This document shows positions 29,681 to 39,945 of a stretch of DNA of 64,000 bases, piece after piece (the first letter of the stretch is position 1; every line of letters begins with the position of its first letter). Origin of the DNA: Hetaerina americana. Taxonomy: Eukaryota; Arthropoda; Insecta; Odonata; Calopterygidae. The notes beneath the pieces were generated by a model. That model was not told where the DNA came from. It saw only the letters and a list, made by a program, of their open reading frames with translations, and ran no database searches. Where the stretch lies: contig JAKTNV010000074.1 in NCBI GenBank assembly GCA_022747635.1, forward strand, positions 930,001 through 994,000, in the 5' to 3' direction. The translations under genes and the position numbers were made by a program.

Positions 29681-30325
29681 CTTCACAAATTTACACTAAC
29701 CTTTGGGTTTATTACTTCCCTCAACCCTGGCTCTCGTGCATCCTTTAAAATAGAAGGAATTTAAAGGTGATTTTTGATCCTAACTACTTAATTTTTGCAC
29801 AACTTCAGGGAAACTTTGGCTTGCCGTCTTTCGAGAATATTTACAGTGTGGAGAGACCCATCACACCTTAACGGTTTTCGATCCGTTTACAATAATCCTC
29901 TTTCCCACACTCCTCCCATCTCTTCTACAACTTTCCGCTTCTCATGTGTCCCTCACTTCTTTTTATGGATCACAATAAGTTTGTCTTCACGTATGAACAA
30001 TTTGAAATAAAAATATTGTGGTGAGTATTTACTCGCAATGCCTAGGTAGGTTTTTAGTTCTCCGAAAAAAAAACGCTGTTTTGCCAGAGATTTCAAAGGG
30101 AGGCTCTGAGAGTTCTGATAAAGAAAAAGAAAATAGAAGTGGTAATGAGTCGTTCGAAGTAGTGTCCATGTCGATCAGCTAGCGGAGGGGAATTTGATTC
30201 CGACTCAGATTCACAATTCTCCGAGATTTTATTGTTCAAAGTTAAATATCTAACATATTTCGAAGGAAAAATGTATTTTTACTGTACTTTTTGATCAAAA
30301 CTCAAACAGTTCTTATTTTTCTAGA
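29681..30325. other. AT-rich unassigned DNA
   Basis: No supported feature. A B-box-like GGGAATTTGATTCCGAC near 30187-30203 has no convincing A box upstream. Confidence 0.45.
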
Positions 30326-30930
30326 TATTGCAATCGTTTAATAATGACAGAAGTACCAAAGTGAGGCTAAAAGAGAAGGCATATTACTTATCAAAGAGTG
30401 GCAGCCCTAACTCTAAAGATGTCGAAGGCTATATGGAATATGGTGAGGTTTCGAGAAAGATGCATCTTGCCAGAAAGAGGAAAACACATAAAAATTGTCC
30501 GGCATTGTCTAAAAGGAACGGATGCTCCATCTGGTGACGGCTGAACTGATGATGCTGGAGAAAAATCAAGTACCGAAGGAGAGGATCTACAGACTCCTGT
30601 TTGGTACCGAAATTAATATATCTGGCCCTCTCTAATACTAGGAACAGCGCCAGTTTGCAGGCAATGGCGAAGCCCGGCTTTTGTTGCTGGGCCCAAAATC
30701 AATGCGCGGGACAGAAATGCATGGAGTGGTGTATCTTGCAAAGACAGCAATGGAAGCTCCCCCAGAAATTATTGCCAAGGAGAAGCATGGACCTGCAGCA
30801 AATGCCAAATAACTGAAGAAAAACTCTCGCCAGAGACGCATTAGAAAAGTTGCTCTCAGGAAACATATGAATGAATCTACTGACAAGCAGGCGCCAACTC
30901 GATTGGTTGATGATACTAAGCCAATATATC
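30326..30930 (+). other. Possible decayed coding segment, unrecognised
   Basis: About 600 bp with more balanced composition than its surroundings. A frame of about 69 codons at 30328-30537 (SKDVEGYMEYGEVSRKMH, then LARKRKTHKNCP) is followed by a 71-codon frame at 30601-30816, with stop codons between. In a third frame there is WTCSKCQITEEKLSPETH near 30785-30840. A pyrimidine-rich run ending in TAG lies just upstream (30311-30324) and could be a splice acceptor. I do not recognise a family. Retropseudogene, transposon ORF remnant and exon are all possible. Confidence 0.3.
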
Positions 30931-31064
30931 TTTATTAAATCGATATTATTATAAGGATTCGGCTGCTATTGGTACTGGAATATATATATTTGTCTGTGAC
31001 CGCCCAAAAAGTAGCTTTAAAATAAGCAGAACACCTTGATTGATTGATTGAAGGAGGTAAACAA

Positions 31065-31310
31065 AAGCTGGGGTATTAAGTATGGTTGGTGAAGAAAGGA
31101 AGTTACAGGAGAAAATCCGAAAAAGAGAGAGAAAGTGAATGGAGGAAATTTTGAAACAATAAAGAATGTGATATAAAAGGAAGAACATAGGGTAAGAGAA
31201 GTAGAGGAAGGAGTAGAGTGAGCATGTTAGACAGCATGAAGGTGGAATAAGGTAATGAAGAAATAAGGAGAGAAATAAGAAGTTTTCATGGTATAAATAG
31301 CAATCAAAGT
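31065..31310 (+). mobile_element. Decayed LINE, C-terminal fragment
   Basis: The plus strand gives MVGEERKLQEKIRKRERK (about 31080-31135), then after frame changes RGRSRVSMLDSMKVE (about 31200-31245). These correspond to the end of arthropod LINE proteins, where an R(M/L)VGEERKLLEKIRxRxxKW...GRGRRR...MLD region lies downstream of the reverse transcriptase. Frames are broken by stops. No tail or target-site duplication is visible, so the limits are approximate. Confidence 0.6.
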
Positions 31311-32204
31311 ACGTCCAAAAACAACCTTTCAAATATTTAGAAACCTAGATTGATATTTAATATGTTTATAGAGCTAAATAAGGGACAAAAGTCTAGCTTT
31401 TAAATTACCATAGTTCTTAAAGTGGGATCTTTCTCTTTGTTAAGGCGCATTATGAGGCCATTAATACAAGTAATGTGATACCTAAAATCCAACGCACTCT
31501 TAGAAAAGAAGCTCAAAGCCAGATTGTTTCTCATTTATTTCATATGAATAGAACGTTAGTATTTAAATTTTCAGTGTCCTCATTCCTAGGTCTAATATTT
31601 CCATTTACAGACAGAAATGCACAAGTGAAGGTGATATGAAACTGAGTTGCAAGCCAAATACATAGTTTTTATCTGAGAAAGGACGAATCAAGGTCTAATG
31701 ATTCATAGATGCAAAAAGGCTAAGGCACTAGATTTTCTCGGACAGAGGGAAGAAAAGTGACAGAAACTTTGCTCAATACACAGATTTGTGTTTTTAGTTG
31801 TATTTACGGCATCATCAATTCAACTCTTGCAAACGATGCTGGGAGAAGTGCAATAAAAACATTACTGCAAGCAAAGTTCATTTTAGAGTTCCTTTTGAAC
31901 TAAAAAGCTCATTTCCTATCCTTTGAGTGCTTACAGATTAAACAACCACACATGCAAAATGCATTGAATGCTATCTTGCTCTTTGACATTTGGGTTTATA
32001 TAATTTGCCTTTCGTTTTTGTATTCTCATACTTTATTTGGAATAATAGATTAAACGTAGTTTAATCTTCTTCAATATTGTGAAGACATTGACATTTATAG
32101 CGGTATTATTTCAACATTGGACACACCACTTTCTGTTAGGATAAAGAACAATATTACGTAAATACCTGAGAAGAGATTTAGCGAAGCTTGTAAATGTACG
32201 GTTA

Positions 32205-32206
<2 letters not shown>
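31311..32206. other. AT-rich unassigned DNA
   Basis: Nothing recognised between the LINE scrap and the (AT)n tract. Confidence 0.5.

Positions 32207-32263
<57 letters not shown>
32207..32263. repeat. (AT)n microsatellite, ~57 bp
   Basis: An uninterrupted run of alternating A and T. It explains the Tyr-Ile-rich frames on the minus strand here. Confidence 0.97.
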
Positions 32264-32265
<2 letters not shown>

Positions 32266-32819
32266 AAAACACACAATAAAATAAAAAGAAAACGTTATTT
32301 TCTGAAAAAATAAAATACATTTTTGATTCACTGCGCCTATGGTAATTGCCGAGTAATGTGCCGCTATGTGCACAAAAAGGGAATTCTGATCGCTACTTAC
32401 CTAAAATCTTCATAACAAAAGTAACCAGGTATGCGGTATAAATATTTCCACGCAGAAATAATGTCCTCAAAAATCCTTCACAAAAAGATTGTTAAGTCTC
32501 GGTCACCGTATGTACTCTTCGATCAATTCAGGATTTTGCATTCTGGAAGTGGAAGTGGAAGATTCTCTGGGGCACTCCCAAATATGTATTCGGGGTGATG
32601 CTGCAGACATTTACGGCGAAAGTTTGTGGGTTTGGGTAAAAATCTGTTTCATGCTGGAGAGGCAATAAAAGGGCAAACAAAGAGGATTAAGGCGATGTGA
32701 ACATCCACTCAAACGAAAGAATCGACTAGATCAAAGTTGTAACCAGGCCATCAAACCAAGTTTTGACACATTACCGAATGAAAACGAAAAGATATACGGT
32801 ATGCAATAGCGTTAAAAAA
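32264..32819. other. AT-rich unassigned DNA
   Basis: No feature recognised. Confidence 0.5.
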
Positions 32820-33260
32820 ACGGGGGGGAGGTGACATAAAAATTTTATGGACCGCACGAGACGTCCTCTAGCTTCTCCTGGCGGCTTACTCTTCTGATTT
32901 TTTTTCTGGCGCGAGAGCGGTGTTGTTTGGGGTTGTTTAGAGAGGAAGAGGGGGATGGGATCTTAAGGAGGGGAAACAGAAGAGGGATATCCTGCCGACG
33001 TCGTTGCCCTACATTGTAAACCCGGACAGGGATGAAAACGAGATAGGGGTGGGGATGACGAGGAGGAGGACGCAAGTGCGTAAAAATCTGCAAAAAATAG
33101 AGAGGGTTACGAGAGTAGTTAATTAGAAGCTCAGAGAACTCGGAGCAAGGGGAAGAGGAGAACGGGAGAGGAGGGGGACCGGCCTGGGTGCTTTCGACTG
33201 GGGCGAAAATTGGGAGGAAGTCTTTGCGAAATGGGTAAAAGGTATAAGGTGCGAAAGTAA
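32820..33260 (+). repeat. Polypurine (G/A) block
   Basis: G/A-rich plus strand (GGGGGGGAGG at 32822, GAGGAGGAGG-type runs to 33260). The 175-codon minus-strand frame at 32845-33372 is Pro/Ser/Phe/Arg-rich without domains and is treated as a by-product of the skew. Confidence 0.7.
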
Positions 33261-34739
33261 AGTGGGGCAGAGATTGCCTGCGAAGGAAAGTCTGAGATAT
33301 ATAGCCCACTGCTTTGATAAATGGCTGGACTGATAGATTAGTGGACAGATTAAACTCCTTTCTTGGAGACACTGAGACTGCAGTAAAGAATTTATTTGGA
33401 TTTTAAGTGCTGGAATCTAATTTCTAGGTTGATTTCCAACCATGTAATCATAAGTCGTAAATATCCAATTTTACTTTCTAGTGGTTAATCCACACAAGGG
33501 TTATGAACAAATTAACAATTTCATTACGCGAAAGAAATTGGTAAAGTGGCCTGCACGTAAGTATCGTTAGTTTAGAAACAATATCTGATGCACTGACAAG
33601 CTGCTGACAGTGATAATATGGGACATAAATGTTTTCAAAATGCTTGCCCATACGTTACAACCTTCATTAGATCCGAAGAGTCGTGGCGTGCATTATTTTT
33701 CATTATGCTCATTATTTGTTAAATCCTAATGCTGATTAACTTGTAGTTCCTTGTTTATTAAGTGAATGATACGAAGGATACAAATAGAGCACTTGTTTTT
33801 GTTCTTTAATTTCGACTCAAAAACTGAGGTTAGAAGTTTACTCCCTGCTTGGCGACTTCTGTATACGTATTTACTGTTCACTACCTTTGGAAAAATTGCC
33901 CAACTGAAAATATGAATAATAACTATGTTGGAAGGGATGATGTTTGCCATTTATGATTTAAATTCTGAGACTAAAACAATGAAAATATCTTAAATCACTG
34001 ATAGCCTTTAATTAAGTCACATATCCTATTGTGTGCATACCCTCTATCCATCTTCGGAGATTCCATAAAAAACATTATTCAGCAACTAGTTCTCAGTTCT
34101 TAAAGTATGAAATATTAAGAGCAAATAAATTATATTTTAGCATACTTTCCTTGCACTATCTCCAAATCAGTAAAAAATTCATGTTACTACTCTAAAGTAC
34201 AATGGAAATGCCAATAGGCGGCTTGTTGATAATTCGTTGCATAAGGAGTACATGCGATATATACAGGTTACACCTGAATGTACCTGTAGTTAGACTCATT
34301 TTGACCGAAAGCCAGAAGGCACGAGTCTAAAATAGGAAAGTTGGAACAACAGTTCAATGCTTTTAGGCAAAATTGAAATTTTACCGAACATAACCAATTG
34401 ATGGTATGAACGAATCAATGTAATAATCATTCAAAGTTATACGCACAAAATGGAATTTTTAGATAGTACTGGAAATATCCTTGATGCGTCATTTAAAAGT
34501 CTGTTTTTGGAAGTATGTTAAGGTAATAATGAAGTAGGTTTGCCCTCAGTGGAGAACATGTACTTCGAAAGATTATGGAAAACAATCCAAATTCGCGGAT
34601 AACTCGGGTAATTTTATTGCACATTAGTTCAACTATCTATCAAAATAAATGCGTAATTTGAATTAAACGTTAATAATAATGGAGGAGTAGTAGGTCAAGT
34701 ATACCCTGGAAGTTTGGATAAGAGTAAGTCAAAATTATC
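33261..34739. other. AT-rich unassigned DNA
   Basis: No gene or repeat recognised. The 74-codon minus frame at 33726-33950 has no domain. Confidence 0.5.
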
Positions 34740-35140
34740 AGTGTGAGACAAAAATACGAATAAAAAGGAGGAGACGAAGCGAATGGAAAATTTAACGAAG
34801 TGTAGGAAGAGAGAAAATGGGAGGACTTGTGAGAGTCCCCGATGTGGAGCGGGAGATGTTTTCGGTTGGCGCGAATTGGAGTTAGGACCGGATAAGGAGG
34901 GGAGGGAGGATGGTTTGCGAAATGTTCGAAGGCATAAGGTTCCAAAGTTAGCAGGACCGAGTTTACCTGACTGTGAAGGGAGGACCGGAGTTTGGAGGTG
35001 GAGAGGGAGGGACCTGGGAGGTCGGAGAGGGGAAAGTGGGGTTCAGGAGAAAGTTAGGGGGAGGGAAAGGGAGCACAGAAGCGAGAGAGACCCACGATGA
35101 GGAGGAGAGTTTTGGGAATACCGATACAGTGGCTTGGAAG
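34740..35140 (+). repeat. Polypurine (G/A) block
   Basis: G/A-rich plus strand with GGAGGTGGAGAGGGAGGG-type runs at about 34995-35012. The overlapping plus-strand frames of 105 and 81 codons (Gly, Arg, Glu-rich) are explained by the composition. Confidence 0.7.
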
Positions 35141-36480
35141 AAGGATCACTGGGAAAATGATGAAAGGAAACAGTCAATAGCTCTTCATTTGGGAAAAATA
35201 GTGAGATTCAGATGTTGATTGGATGACTCCATCGAGCACCTGATATTTTCTGCTCCTTCACCTTCGGAAACCCCTTGTTCTCCCCACTACCCCCACTCAC
35301 TCACCACTCTTTTCATTCGAATTACAGTTGTGATGGAATAAATAACCCTGCCTCGAGGAGAGTTGCGATAAAGTAGCAAGGGAATGATCAAGCGAGGGTC
35401 TATTAAACTAATATTTAGGAATTTCGTAGCAGGATGGAAAAATATCAATCCTGTCTTGAGAAATGATGTTAAAGTGGATATCTACGAAGTGACCAATGTA
35501 AACTTCGTACATTACATGACTATCAGTCTGATTCTTACAGATAGATGCATCGCCAGTAATAGATCAGCTATAATGAACCTAATCATTTCAAGCGGCGATT
35601 CATTTAATTTGACTGGAAAATGTGCTGTCTAACTTCGATGTAACAGACATTAGGTCCACGGGTCGGCATTATCGGAAGTATCCCAAGGATCGCCTGAAGT
35701 ATATTATAATAAAGTTTTTTCCAGTGTCATCGTCTAATTAAAAGTGTTACGCACAAAGAATCAGGATATTGTTAGCCAAAAAGTATTATTTAATTTTAAT
35801 TTGATCAGTAATATAGGTAATATAAATATATAACAAAATAAATGTCCCATGAAATGAATATTCCAATGTTATATCAAGTATCAATTTGATGATGAAAAAC
35901 TGACCACAGGCAATAAATTTATTTAGTCCTTACGGAAACGTTTTTGAACAATTAAAAATTGTGTGTACGTAACATATTAATAGTAAACGTTAGAATCCAT
36001 CCAACAATAAATGAAAAAGTATTGATACAAATTATCAGAATCTATTTCCGTACTCTTATTGTAAAAACTAATAAACTCAAAGCCTAGTGTTATAATGATT
36101 GTGATCACTAATATGGGCCATCGTAGCAATAAAAATATGACATTAAAACCTTTTCCGAACAGAGATCCTATTATTATATTTTTTTCATTCAAATCATACT
36201 TTAATAGGCCTATCTTGTCAAAAGAAAACGCCACTGAAAAATCCGGCTGTCCCCTAAAATGAAAATGTGAACGTGGGAATAAGAAGTTAGAAAATTCAAC
36301 GAATCGACCTTTTCAGTTTGTCATAAAAAGGCTCAGCAAAATAGAATGAAGGGCAGCATGGTATAAAGAAAAAAATGCATCAAAAAACCTCTCCGTGTAG
36401 CATTTATTTTCTGAGATATAAAAAAAAAACTTTCGCTTTTTTTATATTCTCTATGGAGCGCACGCTTCTAGAGCGTTAAG
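35141..36480. other. AT-rich unassigned DNA
   Basis: Frames reach 85 codons (35977-36234 minus; hydrophobic and Ile-rich, in AT-rich sequence) with no recognisable family. Nothing else is supported. Confidence 0.5.
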
Positions 36481-36780
36481 TGTTATGGGCCATTCATCAT
36501 TTAGTCACCCTGGCGCTGTGGGCTCTACTCCCACCACGCAAGTTGAGTCTTTTGGGAGAAGAGTGAGTGAGTGAGTTAGCAAGAGAGGAGGAGACTGAAA
36601 TGGAGAGGGAGGGGAAGAAGAGAAGGATCCCAATGCACGGATGAGAGACGACGCAGATCTGAGAGCATGGGAACTCAGCCGGTGACCGTTGTTTTTGGTC
36701 AGCAACTTCCGGCGGCATCAGCAGCAAGTCCAGTGGACGCATTTAGTCATCACTGAAAGTTGAGGATATTAAGGTATCTT
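36481..36780. repeat. GC-richer unit with purine core, possible repeat
   Basis: A discrete ~270-bp patch between AT-rich flanks, with CATTTAGTCA at 36498-36507 (read as tcatTTAGTCACC) and again at 36738-36747 near its two ends. GA-rich sequence fills the middle, and GGGCTCTACTCCC (about 36520-36532) resembles a B box. No good A box is visible, so SINE status is not supported. Confidence 0.35.
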
Positions 36781-36781
36781 A

Positions 36782-36782
36782 T

Positions 36783-36814
<32 letters not shown>

Positions 36815-36820
36815 GTGTGT
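36782..36820. repeat. (AC)n-(AT)n-(GT)n microsatellite
   Basis: About eleven AC units, then alternating AT, then GTGTGT, so the tract can fold back on itself. Confidence 0.95.
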
Positions 36821-36869
36821 CTCGATAATTGATAAAACGAAAATAGTCAAAACCTTCAGTGACCCCTTC

Positions 36870-36981
<112 letters not shown>

Positions 36982-37332
36982 TAAAACATAATAAACAGTA
37001 AAAAATAATAAACAGTAAAAACAAGGACAGCAGGTACTAACATAACAGGCACCATACGCCCAGCTCGACGATCCGCTAAGCATATACATTGCATCTCAGG
37101 CAACTAGCGCCGCTACTGAGCAGGGCTATAGTCCGCGATATGGCCGCCAGATTGCACCAGTTCGCTTATTTATTGAATAGACCTCGTACAATGTATAATA
37201 CGGTAGGTGGTTAAACAATTATATAGCGGTGGCATATAAAAAACATTAATGGAATTATATCTGATAGAAAATTTAATTTAAATGTAGACTTGAAGATATA
37301 TTTATATGATGTAGAAACACACGAGCGCTATA

Positions 37333-37469
37333 ATATTTGGACGGCACAATACAACACAAAATATTAACGCTTAAAAGGACAATCATATTGTAGATTGTTT
37401 AAGCTTTCGGCCTTCTCCGAGGCCTTCTTCAAGTAAGGTCTTACTTAAAGAAGGCCTCGGAGACGGCCG

Positions 37470-37472
<3 letters not shown>
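37333..37472 (+). repeat. Foldback unit, first copy
   Basis: The unit starts TAATATTTGGACGGCACAAT and runs through TAGATTGTTTAAGC to a hairpin at about 37405-37472, where TTTCGGCC...CTTCTTCAAGTAAGG meets its reverse complement. A diverged second copy begins at 37645 (TAATATTTGCACAGCACAAT), and the reverse-complemented identical copy lies at 37721-37860. The second and third copies face each other, as in a small foldback element; the left one is cut off by (AT)n. Confidence 0.8.
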
Positions 37473-37541
<69 letters not shown>

Positions 37542-37543
37542 TT

Positions 37544-37625
<82 letters not shown>

Positions 37626-37644
37626 CGTGCGTGTGTGTATATAT
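37473..37644. repeat. (AT)n/(GT)n microsatellite in palindrome spacer
   Basis: Alternating A/T to about 37601, interrupted by CTTTTATATATATACATATA, followed by about 35 bp of GT-rich repeat with GC substitutions. Confidence 0.95.
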
Positions 37645-37861
37645 AATATTTGCACAGCACAATAGAACACATATAAAATATTAACACTTAACGGGACACT
37701 CAAATTATAGATTGTTTAAGTTTCGGCCGTCTCCGAGGCCTTCTTTAAGTAAGACCTTACTTGAAGAAGGCCTCGGAGAAGGCCGAAAGCTTAAACAATC
37801 TACAATATGATTGTCCTTTTAAGCGTTAATATTTTGTGTTGTATTGTGCCGTCCAAATATT
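37645..37861. repeat. Foldback unit, facing copies around a hairpin
   Basis: The diverged copy (37645-37740) and the arm copy (37749-37861) are inverted about a centre near 37745. On the plus strand the right half shows TTGAAGA, a stem GGCCT/AGGCC (37769-37773 with 37780-37784), then GAAA (37785-37788) and the self-complementary AAGCTT (37787-37792). The same order of boxes recurs at 56935-56967 and, more weakly, at 39.2 kb. Confidence 0.7.
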
Positions 37862-38004
37862 ATAGCGCTCGTGTGTTTCTACATCATATAAATATATCTT
37901 CAAGTCTACATTTAAATTAAATTTTCTATCAGATATAATTCCATTAATGTTTTTTATATGCCACCGCTATATAATTGTTTAACCACCTACCGTATTATAC
38001 ATTG

Positions 38005-38920
38005 TACGAGGTCTATTCAATAAATAAGCGAACTGGTGCAATCTGGCGGCCATATCGCGGACTATAGCCCTGCTCAGTAGCGGCGCTAGTTGCCTGAGAT
38101 GCAATGTATATGCTTAGCGGATCGTCGAGCTGGGCGTATGGTGCCTGTTATGTTAGTACCTGCTGTCCTTGTTTTTACTGTTTGTGGAAAATGGAAATCA
38201 ACGAAATTACGGAGCAACGAATTAACATCAAGTTTACTGGTGAAGTGTGGTAAATATTATTAAGAAATTACAGAAATTATGATAGCTGTTTACGGTGTTA
38301 ATGCTGTGAAGAATATCCGTTTTCAAATGGATTAAAACAAACCAAAAAATCAAGAAAGAGCAGATCAAATATCAAAGTCATGCTCCTGGTTTTCTTTGCT
38401 GTCGAAGGTAAGGTTCATCATGAATTTCTTCCTGAAGGACAAAGAGTAAATGCTGAATTATACCTTACAGTTCTCAAGCATTTGAGAGATCACATGCGTC
38501 GTATGCGACCAAATTTGATACACGTTGATGGATGGATCCTTCTCTATCACAATACACCTGCACATTCAGCATTGATTGTTCGCCGGTTTCTGGCCAAATA
38601 TTCATTCATCATCCTTGACCATCCTCCTTATTCGTCAGACCTCGCCCCCTGCGACTTTTTCCCATTGCCAAAATGAAAAAATGTAATGATGGGACATCAT
38701 TGGGAAGATGTGGACACAATAAAGCAAGAAACGACGAGAAAACTAAAAAATCTAGCTGCCGAGGACTTCCAAGGGTGTTTTTAACAGTGGAAAATGAGAT
38801 GGAATAGGTGCATAGCAACGAATGGAGAGTACTTTGAAGGGGAAAAATCACTGTAGACTAAATTTAGGAAAATAGAATTTTTAAGGCCTCAGTTCAGGTA
38901 TTTATTGGACAGACCTCGTA
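38005..38920 (+). mobile_element. Internally deleted mariner with good terminal repeats
   Basis: Bounded by TA, with matching ends: TACGAGGTCTATTCAATAAA on the left, and on the minus strand TACGAGGTCTGTCCAATAAA on the right. The transposase frame begins at 38189 (MEINEITEQRINIKFTGEVW, then stop). A deletion removes the rest of the DNA-binding region and the first catalytic Asp. The C-terminal part is readable from 38380: VKVMLLVFF-type start, VHHEFLPEGQRVNAELYLTV, LHHDNAPAHS changed to LLYHNTPAHS (second Asp to His), and HPPYSSDLAPCDFF (third Asp kept), then stop and QGCF, QWKMRWNRC, NGEYFEG. It cannot code for an active enzyme. Its first 179 bp are duplicated in inverse orientation at 37010-37188. 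Confidence 0.95.
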
Positions 38921-38947
38921 TATATAGATAATATATTGGATATAGGT

Positions 38948-39024
38948 ATGTGTGTGTGTATATATATATATATATACACATATATATATACACACATACA
39001 CATATACATATATATATATACGCA

Positions 39025-39080
<56 letters not shown>
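38948..39080. repeat. (GT)n/(AT)n microsatellite
   Basis: GTGTGTGT followed by alternating A/T with ACAC and CGCATC interruptions. It separates the mariner from the next palindrome. Confidence 0.95.
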
Positions 39081-39117
39081 TGATTTCTTCGAAGTAACAC
39101 GGAAGGGTTGAATAAAA

Positions 39118-39364
39118 AACTTGGAGAGCGACAAACAATGTAAGAACACATAAAAAGCACGCACATAATTTCTTAATAATTCTGACGGAATGTACCTCCG
39201 TCTTCCTCGGAAGAAACAGAAGTATTCCTGTTGAAGTACTTTAGTTGTCCTCCTCATATGTTCTTCTGTTTCTTCGACGGAGCTAATATCCATTGAAATT
39301 ATTAAGAAATAATGTGTGAGTGTTCTTTTTATATGTTCTTATATTGTTTGTTGCTGTCAAAGTT
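39118..39364. repeat. Imperfect palindrome (~100-bp arms, 40-bp loop)
   Basis: The left arm (39118-39222) and right arm (39263-39364) are inverted copies with scattered mismatches and one 7-8-bp indel. Matching parts include ACAAACAATGTAAGAACACA against ACAAACAATATAAGAACATA and the shared AATTATTAAGAAAT. On the minus strand a stem GACGGA/TCCGTC is preceded by CCGAGGAA and followed by AGAA, the same layout as the hairpins at 37.77 and 56.94 kb. It is flanked on both sides by (AT)n. A 134-codon minus-strand frame crosses it but has no domain. Confidence 0.85.
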
Positions 39365-39378
39365 ACATGTTTATACAT

Positions 39379-39384
<6 letters not shown>

Positions 39385-39428
<44 letters not shown>

Positions 39429-39446
39429 TATTTATATATATATATT
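39385..39446. repeat. (AT)n microsatellite
   Basis: About 60 bp of alternating A/T with a TAATATATATATTTAT interruption, closing the 36.8-39.45 kb repeat cluster. Confidence 0.95.
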
Positions 39447-39945
39447 CGCACACACCAACATATATTCAAGTACATACACATAAAAAACATGAAATGTAAA
39501 AGGAGACGTTAGATATGATTTTTTTCTGTTAAATTAAAGACCAATTCGTGGAATCGTTTCATCCCATCCAGCAATATGACTTGAGTTTTATGAAATCTTT
39601 TGATTTTTGTTAACTTATACGTTTTCAAATAGAGTGATCCAAACGTTAAATTCCCAAAAGTAATAAACAAGACTAAACCAAAAGAATTTGCTCTTGATTA
39701 TAGCACAAGGCTCCTGAGTCTGTGGAAGAGAAACCTGTTTATATATTTGTCTCCACCCGCTGACTAAATAAGTTATTCCTTTACCTCTTTGAGACTGTTA
39801 AGGCTCCCAAGCCGATCCTTTCCCTTTATAATTGAGAAAACCCAGCTTTTCGACGACGCTCTTGGACGAATAAAGACTACCGCGGCCTTTTGCTAAACTC
39901 TGTTCCTCAACTTGTTATCCTGTTAAATAAAGACCGGGGAGGCGG
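39447..39945. other. Unassigned DNA
   Basis: Nothing recognised between the repeat cluster and the GC-rich island. Confidence 0.5.

Larger units (their letters stand above)
37010..38183. repeat. Perfect large palindrome: 2 x 463-bp arms, 248-bp spacer
   Basis: The left arm (37010-37472) and right arm (37721-38183) were compared base by base as reverse complements. They are identical over all 463 positions with no gaps; paired coordinates sum to 75193. The spacer (37473-37720) holds (AT)n, (GT)n and an inner diverged copy of part of the arm. The outer ~180 bp of each arm is the 5' end of a mariner: the intact element continues from the right arm, and the left arm carries only an inverted duplicate ending at 37010. 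Perfect identity implies a very recent event, gene conversion, or a sequencing or assembly foldback artefact. Confidence 0.97.

Noticed and set aside
30150..30220. GAATTTGATTCC as a further SINE copy
   Set aside because: The body and 3' blocks of the SINE family are absent downstream.
32845..33372. 175-codon minus-strand frame as a gene
   Set aside because: Mostly within a polypurine block; low-complexity composition.
36481..36780. Patch with B-box-like GGGCTCTACTCCC as a SINE
   Set aside because: No convincing A box at the right distance and no match to the other SINE copies.
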